This document shows positions 22,301 through 33,015 of a stretch of DNA of 64,000 bases, in pieces. The position numbers were made by a program, and so were the translations under genes. The notes beneath the pieces were generated by a model. It was not told the DNA's origin and made no database searches. It saw only the letters and a program-made list of their open reading frames with translations. The first letter of the stretch is position 1. Each line of letters opens with the position of its first letter. The stretch is from positions 12,697,970-12,761,969 of the forward strand of contig OY755186.1 in the NCBI GenBank assembly GCA_963576735.1, read 5' to 3'. Source of the stretch: Bedellia somnulentella. Its lineage: Eukaryota > Arthropoda > Insecta > Lepidoptera > Bedelliidae.

Positions 22301-25300
22301 TTTCTCGAGCTAAGCATAAATACAAATTGTAAGTTGGTACACAGCAGGGCCAGTATATCTTTGCTGTTTCCACACATATATACATCTATATCTAACGTTT
22401 AGCTTATGTTCACAAAAACAGTATATAAGAATGAAAACATACCGAATACGTAGACTGCCATTTACGACTGAGATCTCTACTAGTTAGTGTCTTTGGGAAT
22501 CCATACTCTTTAATCATTATTCTCGTCATTTCACTGAAAAATACAGTTTATATTTTCTAAATTATATCAAGACATTAAATAATTAAGATTGTTACAGCCA
22601 GTATAAAATATAATAATAGGGGAAAGGAAAGGACTGTAATAAAAATTATCTTACCTCCACGCCCATTTCTTTTCTCTAAACAGCCAGTCATGTTGCAATC
22701 TAATCTGAATCATCGTTTCAGTAATATCTCTAGACCCTGTAAGGAAACTATCATCAGAATATCATCACCCAATTTATTGCCGAGTTATAGCTGGCGGAGG
22801 GGTATGTTTATATGTACGAGTATGCTAGCTAAGAAGCAATGACTTAAATATGAATATTATTTTACCATATATGAGCAGACGAACAAAGCACATGACTATG
22901 ACTTATTCATTATTTAGTGCAAATATTGTGTAGTGTAAATATTGGATAAACTGTAAACTATTCAAGGTTTCAGCTGAGAAGAAATTACTGTTTTTTTGTC
23001 AGTCAGTATCCCCCCAACAGAATTTCCGTATGCATCCCACAAATATTCATTTGAGAAGAAATGTTTGCTGGTTTGTGGTCTATAACATAATATCAATAAT
23101 GGCTTACTTTATCCGTTTACTCTGTAAGTATACATATTTTACTGTGTAGTATCGGCTTAGAATAGCACTACCCCATTTCTTCCGGTGGGTGTACGTAAGA
23201 GGCGACTAACGGTATTGGGGCTTTTTAAGGGATTTTTGGGCGATGCGGTAGGAGACCCATCACCAACAACCTTTATTTTACCACCTTTTCCCCACGCAAC
23301 TTCCAAAAGTGGCTGAGGAATTTCTAATTCCTTAGCTCTAGCTACCCTTTCTAGGGATTTATAGCCGTGAGTATATGTATGTATGTATAATATATGTCGC
23401 AGCCAACTGGACAAATCAGCCAGCTGACAAAGCAGCTAGCCGCTTAATTAAACGCCGGCTCCTAGTTAAAAGGCTAGCCCGCTAGTAAAATGAATTGTCG
23501 TCACCGAACGTCCAATCACCCGGCTGATTGAATGGTTAGCCCGTTGGTTTGAGGTGACGTTACATTATTTTTCTGTTAAAATTTGTAAAATAACTGTTTA
23601 GAAAAGTTTGAAATTATGGAAATTTCAATAAATAAATTAATACAGAGTTAAAATTAATACATAAGAGTACTTTATATGTTTATATTTATGTTCATTATTA
23701 ATAAGTCGGTACCTGTTTGTACTTTTATTTATTGTGCCATTTAATTGTTTATATTGTATTAAATGAATATGATTAAAGTATTGCCGACATAAGAAGTACC
23801 TACGAAAAAATATTTTAGTCATAGTCACCCTAGATAACCAGACGGCAATACAACGTTCAGCCAAGTGGTTGGACGTTGTGTTCAACTAAATGGCTGACTG
23901 AAGTTTAGCCCTTTACTAGGAGCCGGCGTTTAATTAAGCGGCTAGCTGCTTTGTCAGCTGGCTGGTTTAACCAGTTGGCTGCGACATATACATATTATCT
24001 CCAACAAATTAAATAACTTACACTGAAATTCGCTCTCCCCATCTTTACTATCTTCAACCGATCTCCTCACATTAGACCGGCTTCCAATCGCCTTCAAACT
24101 ATACAACAACTGTTCCTCAGGGGTGCCTAAAACGGCCGCTTCGAGTCGCACTAGTAATTCCTGTTCATATCTTTCATAGTATGTCAGTATTGCTGAATAT
24201 AATGGCCAGTCGGATGTTTCTTCGCGTTTCCTAAGCTTTAGTCTGTGCTTTCTCTGTTAACAAGAAACTAATTAGAATGAAGACAAGTATAATAATGACT
24301 ACAAAACACAGATAAAAAGATATAATTTTTCGTTATTTTGCGGGACCGGAAAAAGGGGTTCCTATTAAATAAATAGCCAACCTCTATTATCGATAATAAT
24401 AAATAATATACTTTGTAGTGTCGGCTGAGAATAGCACATCAACAACAACCTTTATTTTACGATATTTTCCCCACTTAACTTCCAAAAGTGGATGAGGAAT
24501 TTATAATTCCTTAGTTCTGGCTACCCTGGGTATGTAATAAAAATAAATTATAATATATTTTCAGTACAATCAATATAATTGTGAAAAAACGTGGGGAGCT
24601 TTGTGGTATATTTTTCGTCCATCGAGCACCCACGTTATTTCACGATAATACTAGTATTTTTTGTCCATTACTATTTTTCAGACGTTATAAGGAATTATTT
24701 TTCACCTTTTAGTTAGAAGTGCATGAAAAACGTGCTTTTTGGTTTTCGTGCTATGTAATATATAAATAATGTAACTAAATTTATTTGTATCTGTTTACAA
24801 TGTGTATTTTCTAGGACGATTTTATCTATATGCAGGCTTTAACTTACATTAAATGTTATTCTAAGATGTTGCCAGAGTCCTTTTACGTCTTGGATACAGC
24901 AATCACTAGGTATACTTTGGCATCTAAGGGTTTTTTCAACACATCTGGAAAATATTAGTAATATCAGCAACTAATTTTCATTAAAAAAAATCGTTAATTC
25001 TTAGGATAGTAACAGATACTCTGCCAAGCTCAATCGGTATTATTACTTAGCTGTTTACGATTAAATAATAATAAATCATTTATTTGCAGGCAACAAGGCC
25101 CATATAATATTAGTAAAACTTAACCTATGTTAGTAATTTACAATGTAGTGGGCAGAGGCTTTGGTTTCTGACGCGCAGCCCTGAAGCGCCGGAACACTAT
25201 TCCCTCAGGCCAAAAGTTCTCTCCTAGCAGAACCTTCTCGTGGACTGCGGGAACCTGGAGCCAATAGGATTTAAAGTTGGTCGGCCTACTGGGCTCCAGA

Positions 25301-28300
25301 CGTGTAATGTTGAGCACGGTTATAGGACCGAGGCTCGCCTGCTCTATGTGACGCAAGACATCGTTGTGCGTCATCTGAGGAGCTACTTGAGATATATAAA
25401 TATCCAGCACCGGTGTTGCAGCCTTCAGGGGGCACGAGGCTGCTGGGACGGTACCACGTTTATTCCTGTTTGCACGACGTTTGTGATTTTTCCCAACCAG
25501 TGTGAATCCATCGTCGTCTTTAACAGTCTTCGGTGCGGTACGAGCGGGCGCGGCTTGGATCTCCTTTCCCTCCCTCTGGGTGGTAGTTGCAGGGGGTAGT
25601 AGGGGGTTTGGGCAGCGACGATGAGAGCGGGGGTGGCTTCCTAACTTCAGCACCTGTGCAAAAGAACCCTTATGAACCACCGATGTCAGTGGCGCGTCGG
25701 TTGTGAAGACAGGTGCGGATGGGCGCAGAGAACTCGTTTTGTCACAAATTCGCTGAGTTGTCGGATTCTCACAGTCAATGACCGAGCGGCTTACTGGGTC
25801 AGTCGTAACAATTATATTGCTGCGTTGCGAAGTGTCAAGTAGCCGTCGCTTCTGCCGCTTGCGCGGCGGCGATACTTGGGCGAGCACAACTTCAGCATTT
25901 CGCAACGATGTCACCTCGCGCTGCAACTCAGCGCTGGCACGTTCTGAAGCCACGAGCTTGGCTTTGATGTCTGCAACGCTGGACTTCAACAACTGAATGT
26001 CCTTCAACAGCGATGTTACCTCAACATGGTCGAAGGTCACAGGAGGCAGCTTGTTAAGGTCCCGCGCTACATACGTAGGGATGTCATCCGGATCCGTCTC
26101 CTTAAAGGCTCGGAAGATATCTTGGAGATTTCTTTTCCCGCTGCCATCGGCCCTCCTCGAGGCGAGGCGCACGGCGGTGACGGCGGCGGTGTCGGCGAGG
26201 AACTGTCTCGCGGCGGTTATTTCGGCGTCCGTGTAGCTGGTCGCGCAGATCTGCTCAAGGCTGAGCTCGTCCATCACGTCCAGTTTGTTTTGCACGAAGG
26301 CGAGCAGCTCCTGCACCAGGATGGTGTCGGAGCGCTTCACGCTGGCAGGGGTCGCCATTGTTTAAACACACAATGACTCACATTTATTGCTGATTCGGCC
26401 GCTGCTAGGTAGCGTCCAATCGAGCCGGGCGTTCTGTCACAACTGAACGAAGGCTTAAAACGAAGGCTTCATTTGTTATAAATTTTCTTATTAGAAGCCA
26501 TGTAGTAATTTCTACAAAACCAAAAGAAGGCCGATTAAATGAATATTCTAAAATTAAAATATATACGATGAACACTACTCTTTTTATTTAAGAATTTTAG
26601 TATATAGATTTTTATGATTCAATGTACTGAAATTTCAATACTTACTTCCAAAATTCAGGCTCATCAAGACCTAAGGCTTTTGACTCCGTTATAATTACAA
26701 CAAGTTTCAATCGCCATTCATCGGTCCCTGAAAAAAGAGTTGTATTTTAATATATTAAATAAATATTTAAAATGTAAAAGTGGCATAAAGTTCTTAAGCT
26801 CTGGCTACTTACATAGATTACGTATATAATAACGGCTATAACCGTTATTATATACGTAATCTATGTACATAAGACATACTAATCACGAAGTGTAGCCCTT
26901 ACCATCCTCAACATGAAAAAATGTCTTATCCCTTTTTTTTAAAAGAGGACCTCAATACCCCGTTTGGGATTCACTATATATTTTAAATATTTTCATAGTT
27001 TTGGTTTCGTATGTACGATAGATAAAGCATTCCCGCGAAAATAGGTCTAATTTGCTTGTTTTCAAACGTCTGATTTGATGTTGTTGTTATGACTTCAATA
27101 AAATATATGTTAAATTGCACTTTATGCTCTTATAGTTTTCTATTTATTTTTTATTTATTGAAAATGATAAATACAAAATGCTAGGTTTTCATAAAATCCT
27201 GAAGGCATGAAATGGAGTAGTGCTATTTTAAGCCGACACTATACAGCGTATAATATAGGTACTTAATTAACTGTTGTATATCTAGTAATATCTACACCTT
27301 TTATATCAAGGGGAAAAATTGACAATGACAAACTTACATGACTCATACTTGTCCAATGCTTGCAACTTGCCGTAATGCTTGTCAAACATCTTGAAATACT
27401 TCCATTTTCTATTTCTTGTTCTTTTTGCAAGTCTATAGCACTATAACAATTAAAATTATTAATATGGTTAAAACTATTACTCTTAACTTATACTCAGAAC
27501 AAAACGTGACATCAAAGTCACCTGCTCAGCTAGAATGAGCGACCTTATAACTAGATATCGCGTGGTATAAAACATAACATAAACGTTCACGCCGTTTATC
27601 CCCGAAGGGGTTGGCAGAGGTACCAATACTTCTGAACTCACATGGCAGCGCCATCTAGTGTCCAGAGAAGGTACCCACGTTTTGCTTAGACAGTTTACTC
27701 ACGTGATAGGGGGCAGGCCTATCGCCGTTTTGTACGAATACACTGTCACATGACTAAGTACAACTCAGCCATGTGGGTTTCCTCACGATGTTTTCCCTCA
27801 CCGTTAACAACCATGATAAATTAACCACACATATGTCTTTAGAAAAGACAAATTGGTGTAGGCCCGACCCAGGATTGGAACTCACGCCCTTATACGTGGT
27901 ATAAAACAGCCATAATTAAAAGCGACATGATAGTCCAGTGGGTAGAACACCCGCCCGAAAACAGAAGGGCGTGAGTTCCAATCCTGGGACGGGCCTACAC
28001 CAATTTGTCTTTTCTAAAGTCATATGTGTGGTTAATTTATCATGGTTACTAACGGTGAGGGAAAACATCGTGAGGAAACCCACATGGCTGAGTTGTACTT
28101 AGTCATGTGACAGTGTATTCGTTCAAAACGGCGATAGGCCTGTCCCCTATCACGTGAGTAAACTGTCTAAGCAAAGTTACAACAAGATTACAAATTCATA
28201 ACATAACATACATAACATAAACGTTCACGCCGAATATCCCCGAAGGGGTTGGCAGAGGTACTAATACTTCTGAACATCACGTGACTTTGTCACCTGGTGT

Positions 28301-28952
28301 TCAGAGTACCCACGTTTTGCATGGACAGTGTACTCACGTGATAGGGGGCAGGCCTATCGCCGTTTTGTACGAATACACTGTCACATGACTGTACAACTCA
28401 GCCATGTGGGTTTCCTCACGATGTTTTCCCTCACCGTTAACAACCATGATAAATTAACCACACATATGTCTTTAGAAAAGACAAATTGGTGTAGGCCCGA
28501 CCCAGGATTTGAACACTAGTCGTTTGCACGATAACTGAGTGTTCTACCCACTGGGCTATCACGGTTGTTACAAATTCAATCTATACATTTCATAGCAACA
28601 TGCGCATTGTCATTACTGATGAAAACAATATTTCAAACATTTATTGCATTTCAGAAAGTATGCTTATGTTTATTAAGCAGACGGATATATTACATATTAC
28701 ATATATTACGAACCTTGTTAAGAAATGGAAGTATAAGAGAGGATGGATATTATATTGCTGTCATTACAATTTTTTTATTACTGTTGTAATTACTATCTTA
28801 TTTCTCTATATATATATTTAATAAATATATATATCTATACTTATAATAAATCTGTAGAGAGGTCAATTCTGTACATGAAATATATTTTCAAACTAACTAT
28901 CAGGTGGTGATTAGGGATCGATACTGATGCCAAAAATGCAATCAGTAAAATT

Positions 28953-28998
<46 letters not shown>

Positions 28999-31638
28999 GG
29001 TATGTATGTTCCTTATGGAAACAAAAACTACTCGACGGATTTTAACGAAACTTGGTACAATTATTCTCCATACTCCTGGGCAGGTTTTTGTATACTTTCC
29101 AGCAGAGTAGTAAAGGGGAATTTTGGGAAATTTTGGGAAAACGGGAGAAGTTACTACATTTTTTAAGCTTCCGTCGCGTGTGCAGCCTTAATGGTTAAAC
29201 TTACATAGAAATCATGTATGACGGAAATATTCTTCATAAAATTATCTAAAAAAAAATCTTAACAGTTTATGTCTATCTTTTACTGTTGACTCACAATAAC
29301 ACGTGTAATTCCTGATAGCTTAGCAGTTCGGAACATTCTGATTATATTTGTTTACTCTTACGTTTGTAAACCTCTCATTCATCCCTAATTTAAAAAAGGT
29401 AATATTATTACCTATTCAATAAAAAAAGAATCATAGAAATCGGTAGAGAAACACCGAAATTATACATAAAATAAGCCATCGCTCCCGTGACCAAAACCGA
29501 ATCGTTACTAATTTACATGTAACATACTAGATGGCGCCAGTAGTTGCATCCTACAACACGTAATGATTTAATTTTTAGATTGTTGTAAATACTTCATAGC
29601 GTTTTATTTCAAAATTTTCTATTAAACGGAAATACTGAACCGTTCATTAAAGCGCATTAAAAATCACCAAACTACACTGTTTAGGGAGTGCTAAAAATTT
29701 AATAAATTGAAAACATTGCGCTGAATTTCACAATGCTTGAGCAATGACTGAAGAAAGAAACCTCAGATATTTAAAAAAACAACGCTACCCGTGCGAAGCT
29801 GGGACGATCCACTAGTATTTAATAAATCTATTACATTTCTTAATTATTTCTATTTTACATACATACCTATACTCACGGCTCCAAATCTCTAGAAGGGGTA
29901 GCCAGAGCTAAGGAATTAGAAATTCCTCAGCCACTTTTGGAAAGTTGAGTGGGGAAAAGATGTTAAAAAAAAAGGTTGTTGGTGATGGATCTCCAACCGC
30001 ATAGCCCAAAAACCCTTAAAAGCCCCAATACTGTTAGTTGCCTCTTATGTACACCCACCGGAAGAAATGGTGTAATGCTATTCTAAGCCGACACTACACA
30101 GCTAACAATTACAAACAATAACAAAATAAAACTTTTCTGTTATTTATTCATGTGAAGAAAACTTAATTCAACAGAGTGACTAAAATTAAATAATAAGTGA
30201 GTATCATATATAAAATAACTTACATCATATGTATAAGACCACTTCTTACGAACATGGTTCACTGTCATCTCTTCAGGAAAACCATTCTGTAGAAGAATAT
30301 TTCTGAATTCACTGCAAAAAAAAACCACTCCATATCAATCAAATGAAGTAAAACACATAGTACATACATACATATACTCACGGCTGTAAATCCCTACAAG
30401 GGGTAGCCAGAGCTGAGGAACTAGAAGTTCCTCGGCCACTTTTGGAAAGTAGAGTGGGGAAAAGATGGTAAAAATAAAGGTTGTTGGTGATGGGTCTCCA
30501 ACCGCATCGCCCAAAAATCCCTAAATAGCCCCAATACTGTTAGTCACCTCTTACGTACACCCACCGGAAGTAATGGGGTAGTGCTATTCTAAGCCGACTC
30601 TACACAGCAAAACACATAGTATTGATGTGAATTTAATGGCTTATTTTGCCCCAATTTTTTAATTTCAATTATTTCTTAAAAACCTACCTACATACACTTA
30701 TTGTTATTACTAACAAAATTAGAAGGCATAACATTGAATAAAGAAGAGAGTAAGAGAAGTGGAATCTTAAGAAGATATGACATGGCTAATAAAAATACAT
30801 GTTTAATTATAAACCTACATAGTGATGTTTTAAAATAGCACTCACAAATTTCTTTCAGAGGATTGTTTTTTTAGAGGACAGAGGATTGTTCTTTGAGAGG
30901 ACTTAAGGATATGAGGGTCTTTTTGTGATTGTTGGGCAATGTAGGTGGCAACCCAAAATGAACCATATTTTATTTTAAATGCTCTTCTCTTTTAGCTCAG
31001 GAGTTTCCAATTCTGGCTTCTCATAGAAGAAAACTTTGTAGTGAATTGTATGAAAAGATTGATGGTATAGTAAGACACCTTACAATTCCCCTTGACCGAT
31101 GGTAATTTGAAAATCATTTTCTAAGGGCTTAAGGACATAGATCTGTTCCTAAAGCAAAAGAAGCAGGAAAGACAAAGAAAGCTAACAATCCCTACCTGGC
31201 CTAAAGTTAACAGTAAAAGTTTTCAACCATTTGCTTTGCCTAACTAAGTAAAACACAAAAAGTTTCGAAAATTGCAATAAAACAATTTAAAACAACACAT
31301 GTTTGATTTTGTCCTGCTTCGTTCCAAATTTCGCCATGTGAAGTATTCATGCCCACCTAGTTATAAAGCTGTCTCTCCTAGCTACTGCAAATGGTACTAG
31401 TCGTTAAGGCCTGCACTATACTAGTGTGGTGAACTATGACGGCATAAGCACTCTAATCAAGGTAAGCTTAAAGGTGAGATGTATATGGAATGTGTGTCTG
31501 AAATAGAAAAGCTACAGCTAGTATATCAATATGTTTAAAATTTATTGATTACTTACTGCCATGCTTGTTTCTTCTTTTTAAATAACCACTCGTATTCAAA
31601 TCTAAGCTCAAATAACTTTTTGGTAAGTTTAGGACTCC
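16399..31638 (-). CDS. Myb/SANT-like, ZAD and C2H2 zinc-finger protein, 5' end not found
   Basis: A predicted nuclear DNA-binding protein; the target is unknown. Fourteen minus-strand exons join in phase (743 codons): 31557-31638, 30224-30311, 27338-27440, 26646-26727, 24848-24944, 24022-24253, 22655-22736, 22443-22533, 19379-19484, 18506-18602, 18202-18298, 17767-18126, 17117-17533, 16399-16695. Each group of three exons from the 5' end encodes one Myb/SANT-like trihelix module; there are four, order A-B-A-B (A: LTKKLFELRFEYEWLF, VRKKWSYTYD, WKYFKMFDKHYG; B: TDEWRLKLVV, VEKTLR, LWQHLRITF). Then comes a ZAD (CRTC at about 17850, ICFSCLRELENAYSFRRKC at about 17490), an acidic and a basic linker, and five C2H2 fingers; the second is split by the last intron. 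The stop is at 16399-16401. One donor (18505) is GTTGGT, weaker than the rest. The first exon here starts in phase 1, so an upstream exon exists that I could not find. Confidence 0.85.
18880..19125 (-). mobile_element. SINE-like family B copy
   Basis: Full-length family member in an intron of the zinc-finger gene. TACATACATATACTCACGGC on the plus strand marks its tail and CACTACACGGC its start. Confidence 0.8.
19766..19925 (-). mobile_element. LINE 3' UTR remnant
   Basis: On the minus strand this reads GGTTGTCTGGAAGAGATCGC, TTTTAGCGATAAGACCGCC and GTACAATAAAGAGTTATTC followed by a TCTAT repeat tail. This is a typical LINE 3' end in Lepidoptera. The copy is 5'-truncated and non-coding. A second decayed copy is at 56640-56760. 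Confidence 0.65.
20480..20991 (-). pseudogene. LINE reverse transcriptase C-terminus, truncated
   Basis: The 113-codon frame at 20650-20991 ends with FSVHAVQLWNALPVEVRLAK and LNVFKDLVKQHYL. This WNxLP...FK..L pattern is typical of the C-terminus of jockey/R1-type ORF2 proteins. AT-rich 3' UTR follows. There is no catalytic region, so it is a dead 5'-truncated copy. Confidence 0.7.
21400..22170. mobile_element. Palindromic element with G-rich core
   Basis: A stretch at about 21588-21620 (GAGTAGTCCAATAATTAAAT, then GAGCGGTAAAAA) recurs inverted at about 21990-22030. Other flanking segments also pair across the same centre. The centre (21715-21780) has runs of 5-7 G's with CAGAGCCCCCT and CGAAAGCCCCCT hairpins, followed by GAGCGAGCGTAGCGCAGCGG. 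The layout suggests a non-autonomous DNA element with subterminal inverted repeats. Exact ends and class are not clear. Confidence 0.45.
23143..23390 (+). mobile_element. SINE-like family B copy
   Basis: Full-length: GTGTAGTATCGGCTTAGAAT to GCCGTGAGTATATG and a TATG tail. It directly abuts the MITE at 23391. Confidence 0.8.
23391..23990. mobile_element. MITE with about 85-bp terminal inverted repeats
   Basis: The 600-bp element begins TATATGTCGCAGCCAACTGG and ends with its inverted copy. The inverted repeats continue through CAGCCAGCTGACAAAGCAGC, CTAGCCGCTTAATTAAACG and CCGGCTCCTAGT. There is no coding capacity. The target duplication may be TATA, but it merges with the inverted repeat, so I cannot assign a superfamily. 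Confidence 0.75.
24414..24532 (+). mobile_element. SINE-like family B, internally deleted
   Basis: GTAGTGTCGGCTGAGAATAG is followed directly by CATCAACAACAACCTTTATT, so about 100 internal bases are missing. The 3' tail is also cut. Confidence 0.7.
25067..26531 (-). mobile_element. Half-LINE: ORF1 and 3' UTR without ORF2
   Basis: This 1465-bp element is flanked by CGATTAAAT at 25058-25066 and 26532-26540. On the minus strand it has a 5' UTR of about 170 bp, one intact ORF1 of 406 codons, then only about 70 bp of 3' sequence (GGGCCTTGTTGCCTG, AATAAATGATTTATT and an ATT repeat tail). The endonuclease/RT frame is absent. ORF1, a normal-looking LINE 3' end and a target duplication together suggest it retroposed in this form, like mammalian HAL1 elements, with enzymes supplied in trans. 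Confidence 0.7.
25138..26358 (-). CDS. LINE ORF1-type nucleic-acid-binding protein
   Basis: The intact 406-residue frame starts at MATPASVKRSD. ORF1 proteins coat LINE RNA and act as chaperones. The N-terminal 90 residues (LLAFVQNKLDVMDE, QICATSYTDAEI) match the helical N-terminus common in insect LINE ORF1 proteins. A stretch at about residues 115-160 (LLKDIQLLKSSVADIKAKL...) is likely coiled coil. A basic PPRKRQKRR patch lies at about 170. A C-terminal RRM-like region at about 310-395 begins LDIYISQVAPQMTHNDVL. It lies antisense in no exon but in the same orientation as the host gene, within an intron. No stop or frameshift is seen. Confidence 0.8.
   Translation of the reverse strand: MATPASVKRSDTILVQELLAFVQNKLDVMDELSLEQICATSYTDAEITAARQFLADTAAVTAVRLASRRADGSGKRNLQDIFRAFKETDPDDIPTYVARDLNKLPPVTFDHVEVTSLLKDIQLLKSSVADIKAKLVASERASAELQREVTSLRNAEVVLAQVSPPRKRQKRRLLDTSQRSNIIVTTDPVSRSVIDCENPTTQRICDKTSSLRPSAPVFTTDAPLTSVVHKGSFAQVLKLGSHPRSHRRCPNPLLPPATTTQREGKEIQAAPARTAPKTVKDDDGFTLVGKNHKRRANRNKRGTVPAASCPLKAATPVLDIYISQVAPQMTHNDVLRHIEQASLGPITVLNITRLEPSRPTNFKSYWLQVPAVHEKVLLGENFWPEGIVFRRFRAARQKPKPLPTTL
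26812..26867. repeat. Near-perfect short palindrome (hairpin)
   Basis: Arms of about 25 bases (start ACATAGATTACGTATATA) pair perfectly around a short CTATAA-like centre. It lies in an intron of the zinc-finger gene and could form a strong hairpin in DNA or RNA. The origin is unknown. Confidence 0.8.
27200..27246 (-). mobile_element. SINE-like family B, end fragment
   Basis: Only the family 5' end remains: ATGGAGTAGTGCTATTTTAAG and CCGACACTATACAGCG on the plus strand. Confidence 0.55.
27574..27894 (-). mobile_element. SINE family A copy with 13-bp duplication
   Basis: Flanked by a perfect 13-bp duplication CGTGGTATAAAAC (27561-27573 and 27895-27907). The tRNA-like head is shortened, starting at the GGGCGTGAGTTCCAATCCTG region on the minus strand. 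It lies head to head with the next copy. Confidence 0.85.
27925..28178 (+). mobile_element. SINE family A, 3'-truncated copy
   Basis: The head GCGACATGATAGTCCAGTGGG and B-box GAGTTCCAATCCTG are present. The body continues to CACGTGAGTAAACTGTCTAAG and the 3' end is missing. With its inverted neighbour it forms a possible 250-bp hairpin with a loop of only about 30 bp. Confidence 0.75.
28199..28567 (-). mobile_element. SINE family A, full-length copy
   Basis: 369 bp, flanked by TTACAAATTCA at 28188-28198 and 28568-28578. The tRNA-like head and 3' end are both complete, with an (ATAAC)n-like tail. Confidence 0.88.
28834..29815 (+). mobile_element. Non-autonomous Helitron
   Basis: It starts TCTATACTTATAATAAATCTG after an A and ends GGGACGATCCACTAG before a T, the A|TC...CTAG|T arrangement of Helitrons. 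A GTCT microsatellite (28957-28998) and the stretch GAAACAAAAACTACTCGACGG near it are typical of lepidopteran Helitrons. No Rep/helicase gene is present. Confidence 0.7.
29858..30104 (-). mobile_element. SINE-like family B copy
   Basis: Full-length but diverged; lies in an intron of the zinc-finger gene between two Myb/SANT exons. Confidence 0.75.
30361..30608 (-). mobile_element. SINE-like family B copy
   Basis: Full-length copy with a GTACATACATACATATACTC tail side and a CCGACTCTACACAGC start. Confidence 0.8.
30880..31035 (+). mobile_element. SINE-like family B, strongly decayed
   Basis: The order of faint matches (TTGTGATTGTTGGGCAATG, then CTCAGGAGTTTCCAATTCTGG) follows the family body, but much has diverged. 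An old copy. Confidence 0.35.
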
Positions 31639-31639
31639 C

Positions 31640-32199
31640 TGAAACAGTTACAAATTATTTATTTTTCTTGCTAACGCATTTCTATTATAATGTAAAACAA
31701 AGCGCACTCGTACATATGAATGTTCCGTCACCCATTACAATATAAGTTATCAATATCTAATATTGACAAATACGGGATTTTAATAAACTGCTCCTCTTTT
31801 TTTATTTTATGCTTTATTTTCATACAAAGCCATCCGACGTAAACTTTTACAAACTACTTAATCTTAGTTTTTGCCCTCCTCTCCTCACTTAAAAAAAATG
31901 TGGAAAATATTTGAATTGAAAATGTATTACAATATTACAAACAAATGATATTTGTATTTTGTTTTGTATGAAGAAAAAGGAAAACACCAAAGAGTATATG
32001 AATGTGTATTACTTTACTTTACTCTATGATATAATGATAACACGGAAGAAAAAGAAAACATAGAAAAACTTTGACTTTATAAATAAATGTACGTGTACGT
32101 TTCTGGATTCAAAACTTAGTCATTTTCAAGCCAAAAAGGAAAGATCTTTCCAAAACTAAACAAAATAAAAGAGTAATACTTTTTAAATATAAATTAATT
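31640..32199. other. AT-rich DNA upstream of the first found zinc-finger exon
   Basis: This is either an intron or the 5' flank of the zinc-finger gene. I searched the minus strand for an exon ending in phase 1 with a good donor and did not find one. Confidence 0.4.
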
Positions 32200-32207
32200 A
32201 TCATTTA

Positions 32208-32454
32208 GTGCTGCTATGTAGTGTCAGCTTAGAATTGCACTACCCCATTTCTTCCGGTGGGTGTACGTAAGAGGCGACTAACGGTAATGGGGCTTTTTAA
32301 GGGATTTTTGGGCGATGCGGTTGGAGACCCATCACCAACAACCTTTATTTTACCATCTTTTCCCCCCTCAACTTCCAAAAGTGGCTGAGGAATTTATAAT
32401 TTCTCAGCTCTGGTTACCCCTTTTAGGGATTTATAGCCGTGAGTGTATGTATGT
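32208..32454 (+). mobile_element. SINE-like family B copy with 8-bp duplication
   Basis: Flanked by ATCATTTA at 32200-32207 and 32455-32462. The copy is complete, from GTGCTGCTATGTAGTGTCAG to a TATG-type tail. This is the second clear target duplication for the family. Confidence 0.82.
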
Positions 32455-32642
32455 ATCATTTAAGGTTTTAATTTTATATTGTCACATCACAATGGTTTCG
32501 TTATTATTATTAAGCAAAACATTTATAACCAGGTTGAAATTTTTTTTAGTTGGTCATTCATAGGTCAAGTAAGTAGAAAATTCTATAGATATAATTAATA
32601 TTTGAGACATATTTTTATATTTCTTCCTTATATTTTAGTATA

Positions 32643-33015
32643 CATAAACATAAACATATACATAAACGTTCACGCCGAATATCCCCGAAGGGGTTGGCAG
32701 AGGTACTAATACTTCTGAACATCACATGACATTGTCACCTGGTGTTCAGAGTACCCACGTTTTGCATGGACAGTGTACTCACGTGATAGGGGGCAGGCCT
32801 ATCGCCGTTTTGTACGAATACACTGTCACATGACTAAGTACAACTCAGCCATGTGGGTTTCCTCACGATGTTTTCCCTCACCGTTAACAACCATGATAAA
32901 TTAACCACACATATGTCTTTAGAAAAGACAAATTGGTGTAGGCCCGACCTAGGATTTGAACACTAGTCGTTTGCACGATAACCGAGTGTTCTACCCACTG
33001 GGCTATCACGGTTGT
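32643..33015 (-). mobile_element. SINE family A, full-length copy
   Basis: 373 bp, flanked by TATTTTAGTATA at 32631-32642 and 33016-33027. Confidence 0.88.

Noticed and set aside
26026..26376. Plus-strand 116-codon frame over the half-LINE
   Set aside because: It is antisense to a clear LINE ORF1 and has no recognisable features.
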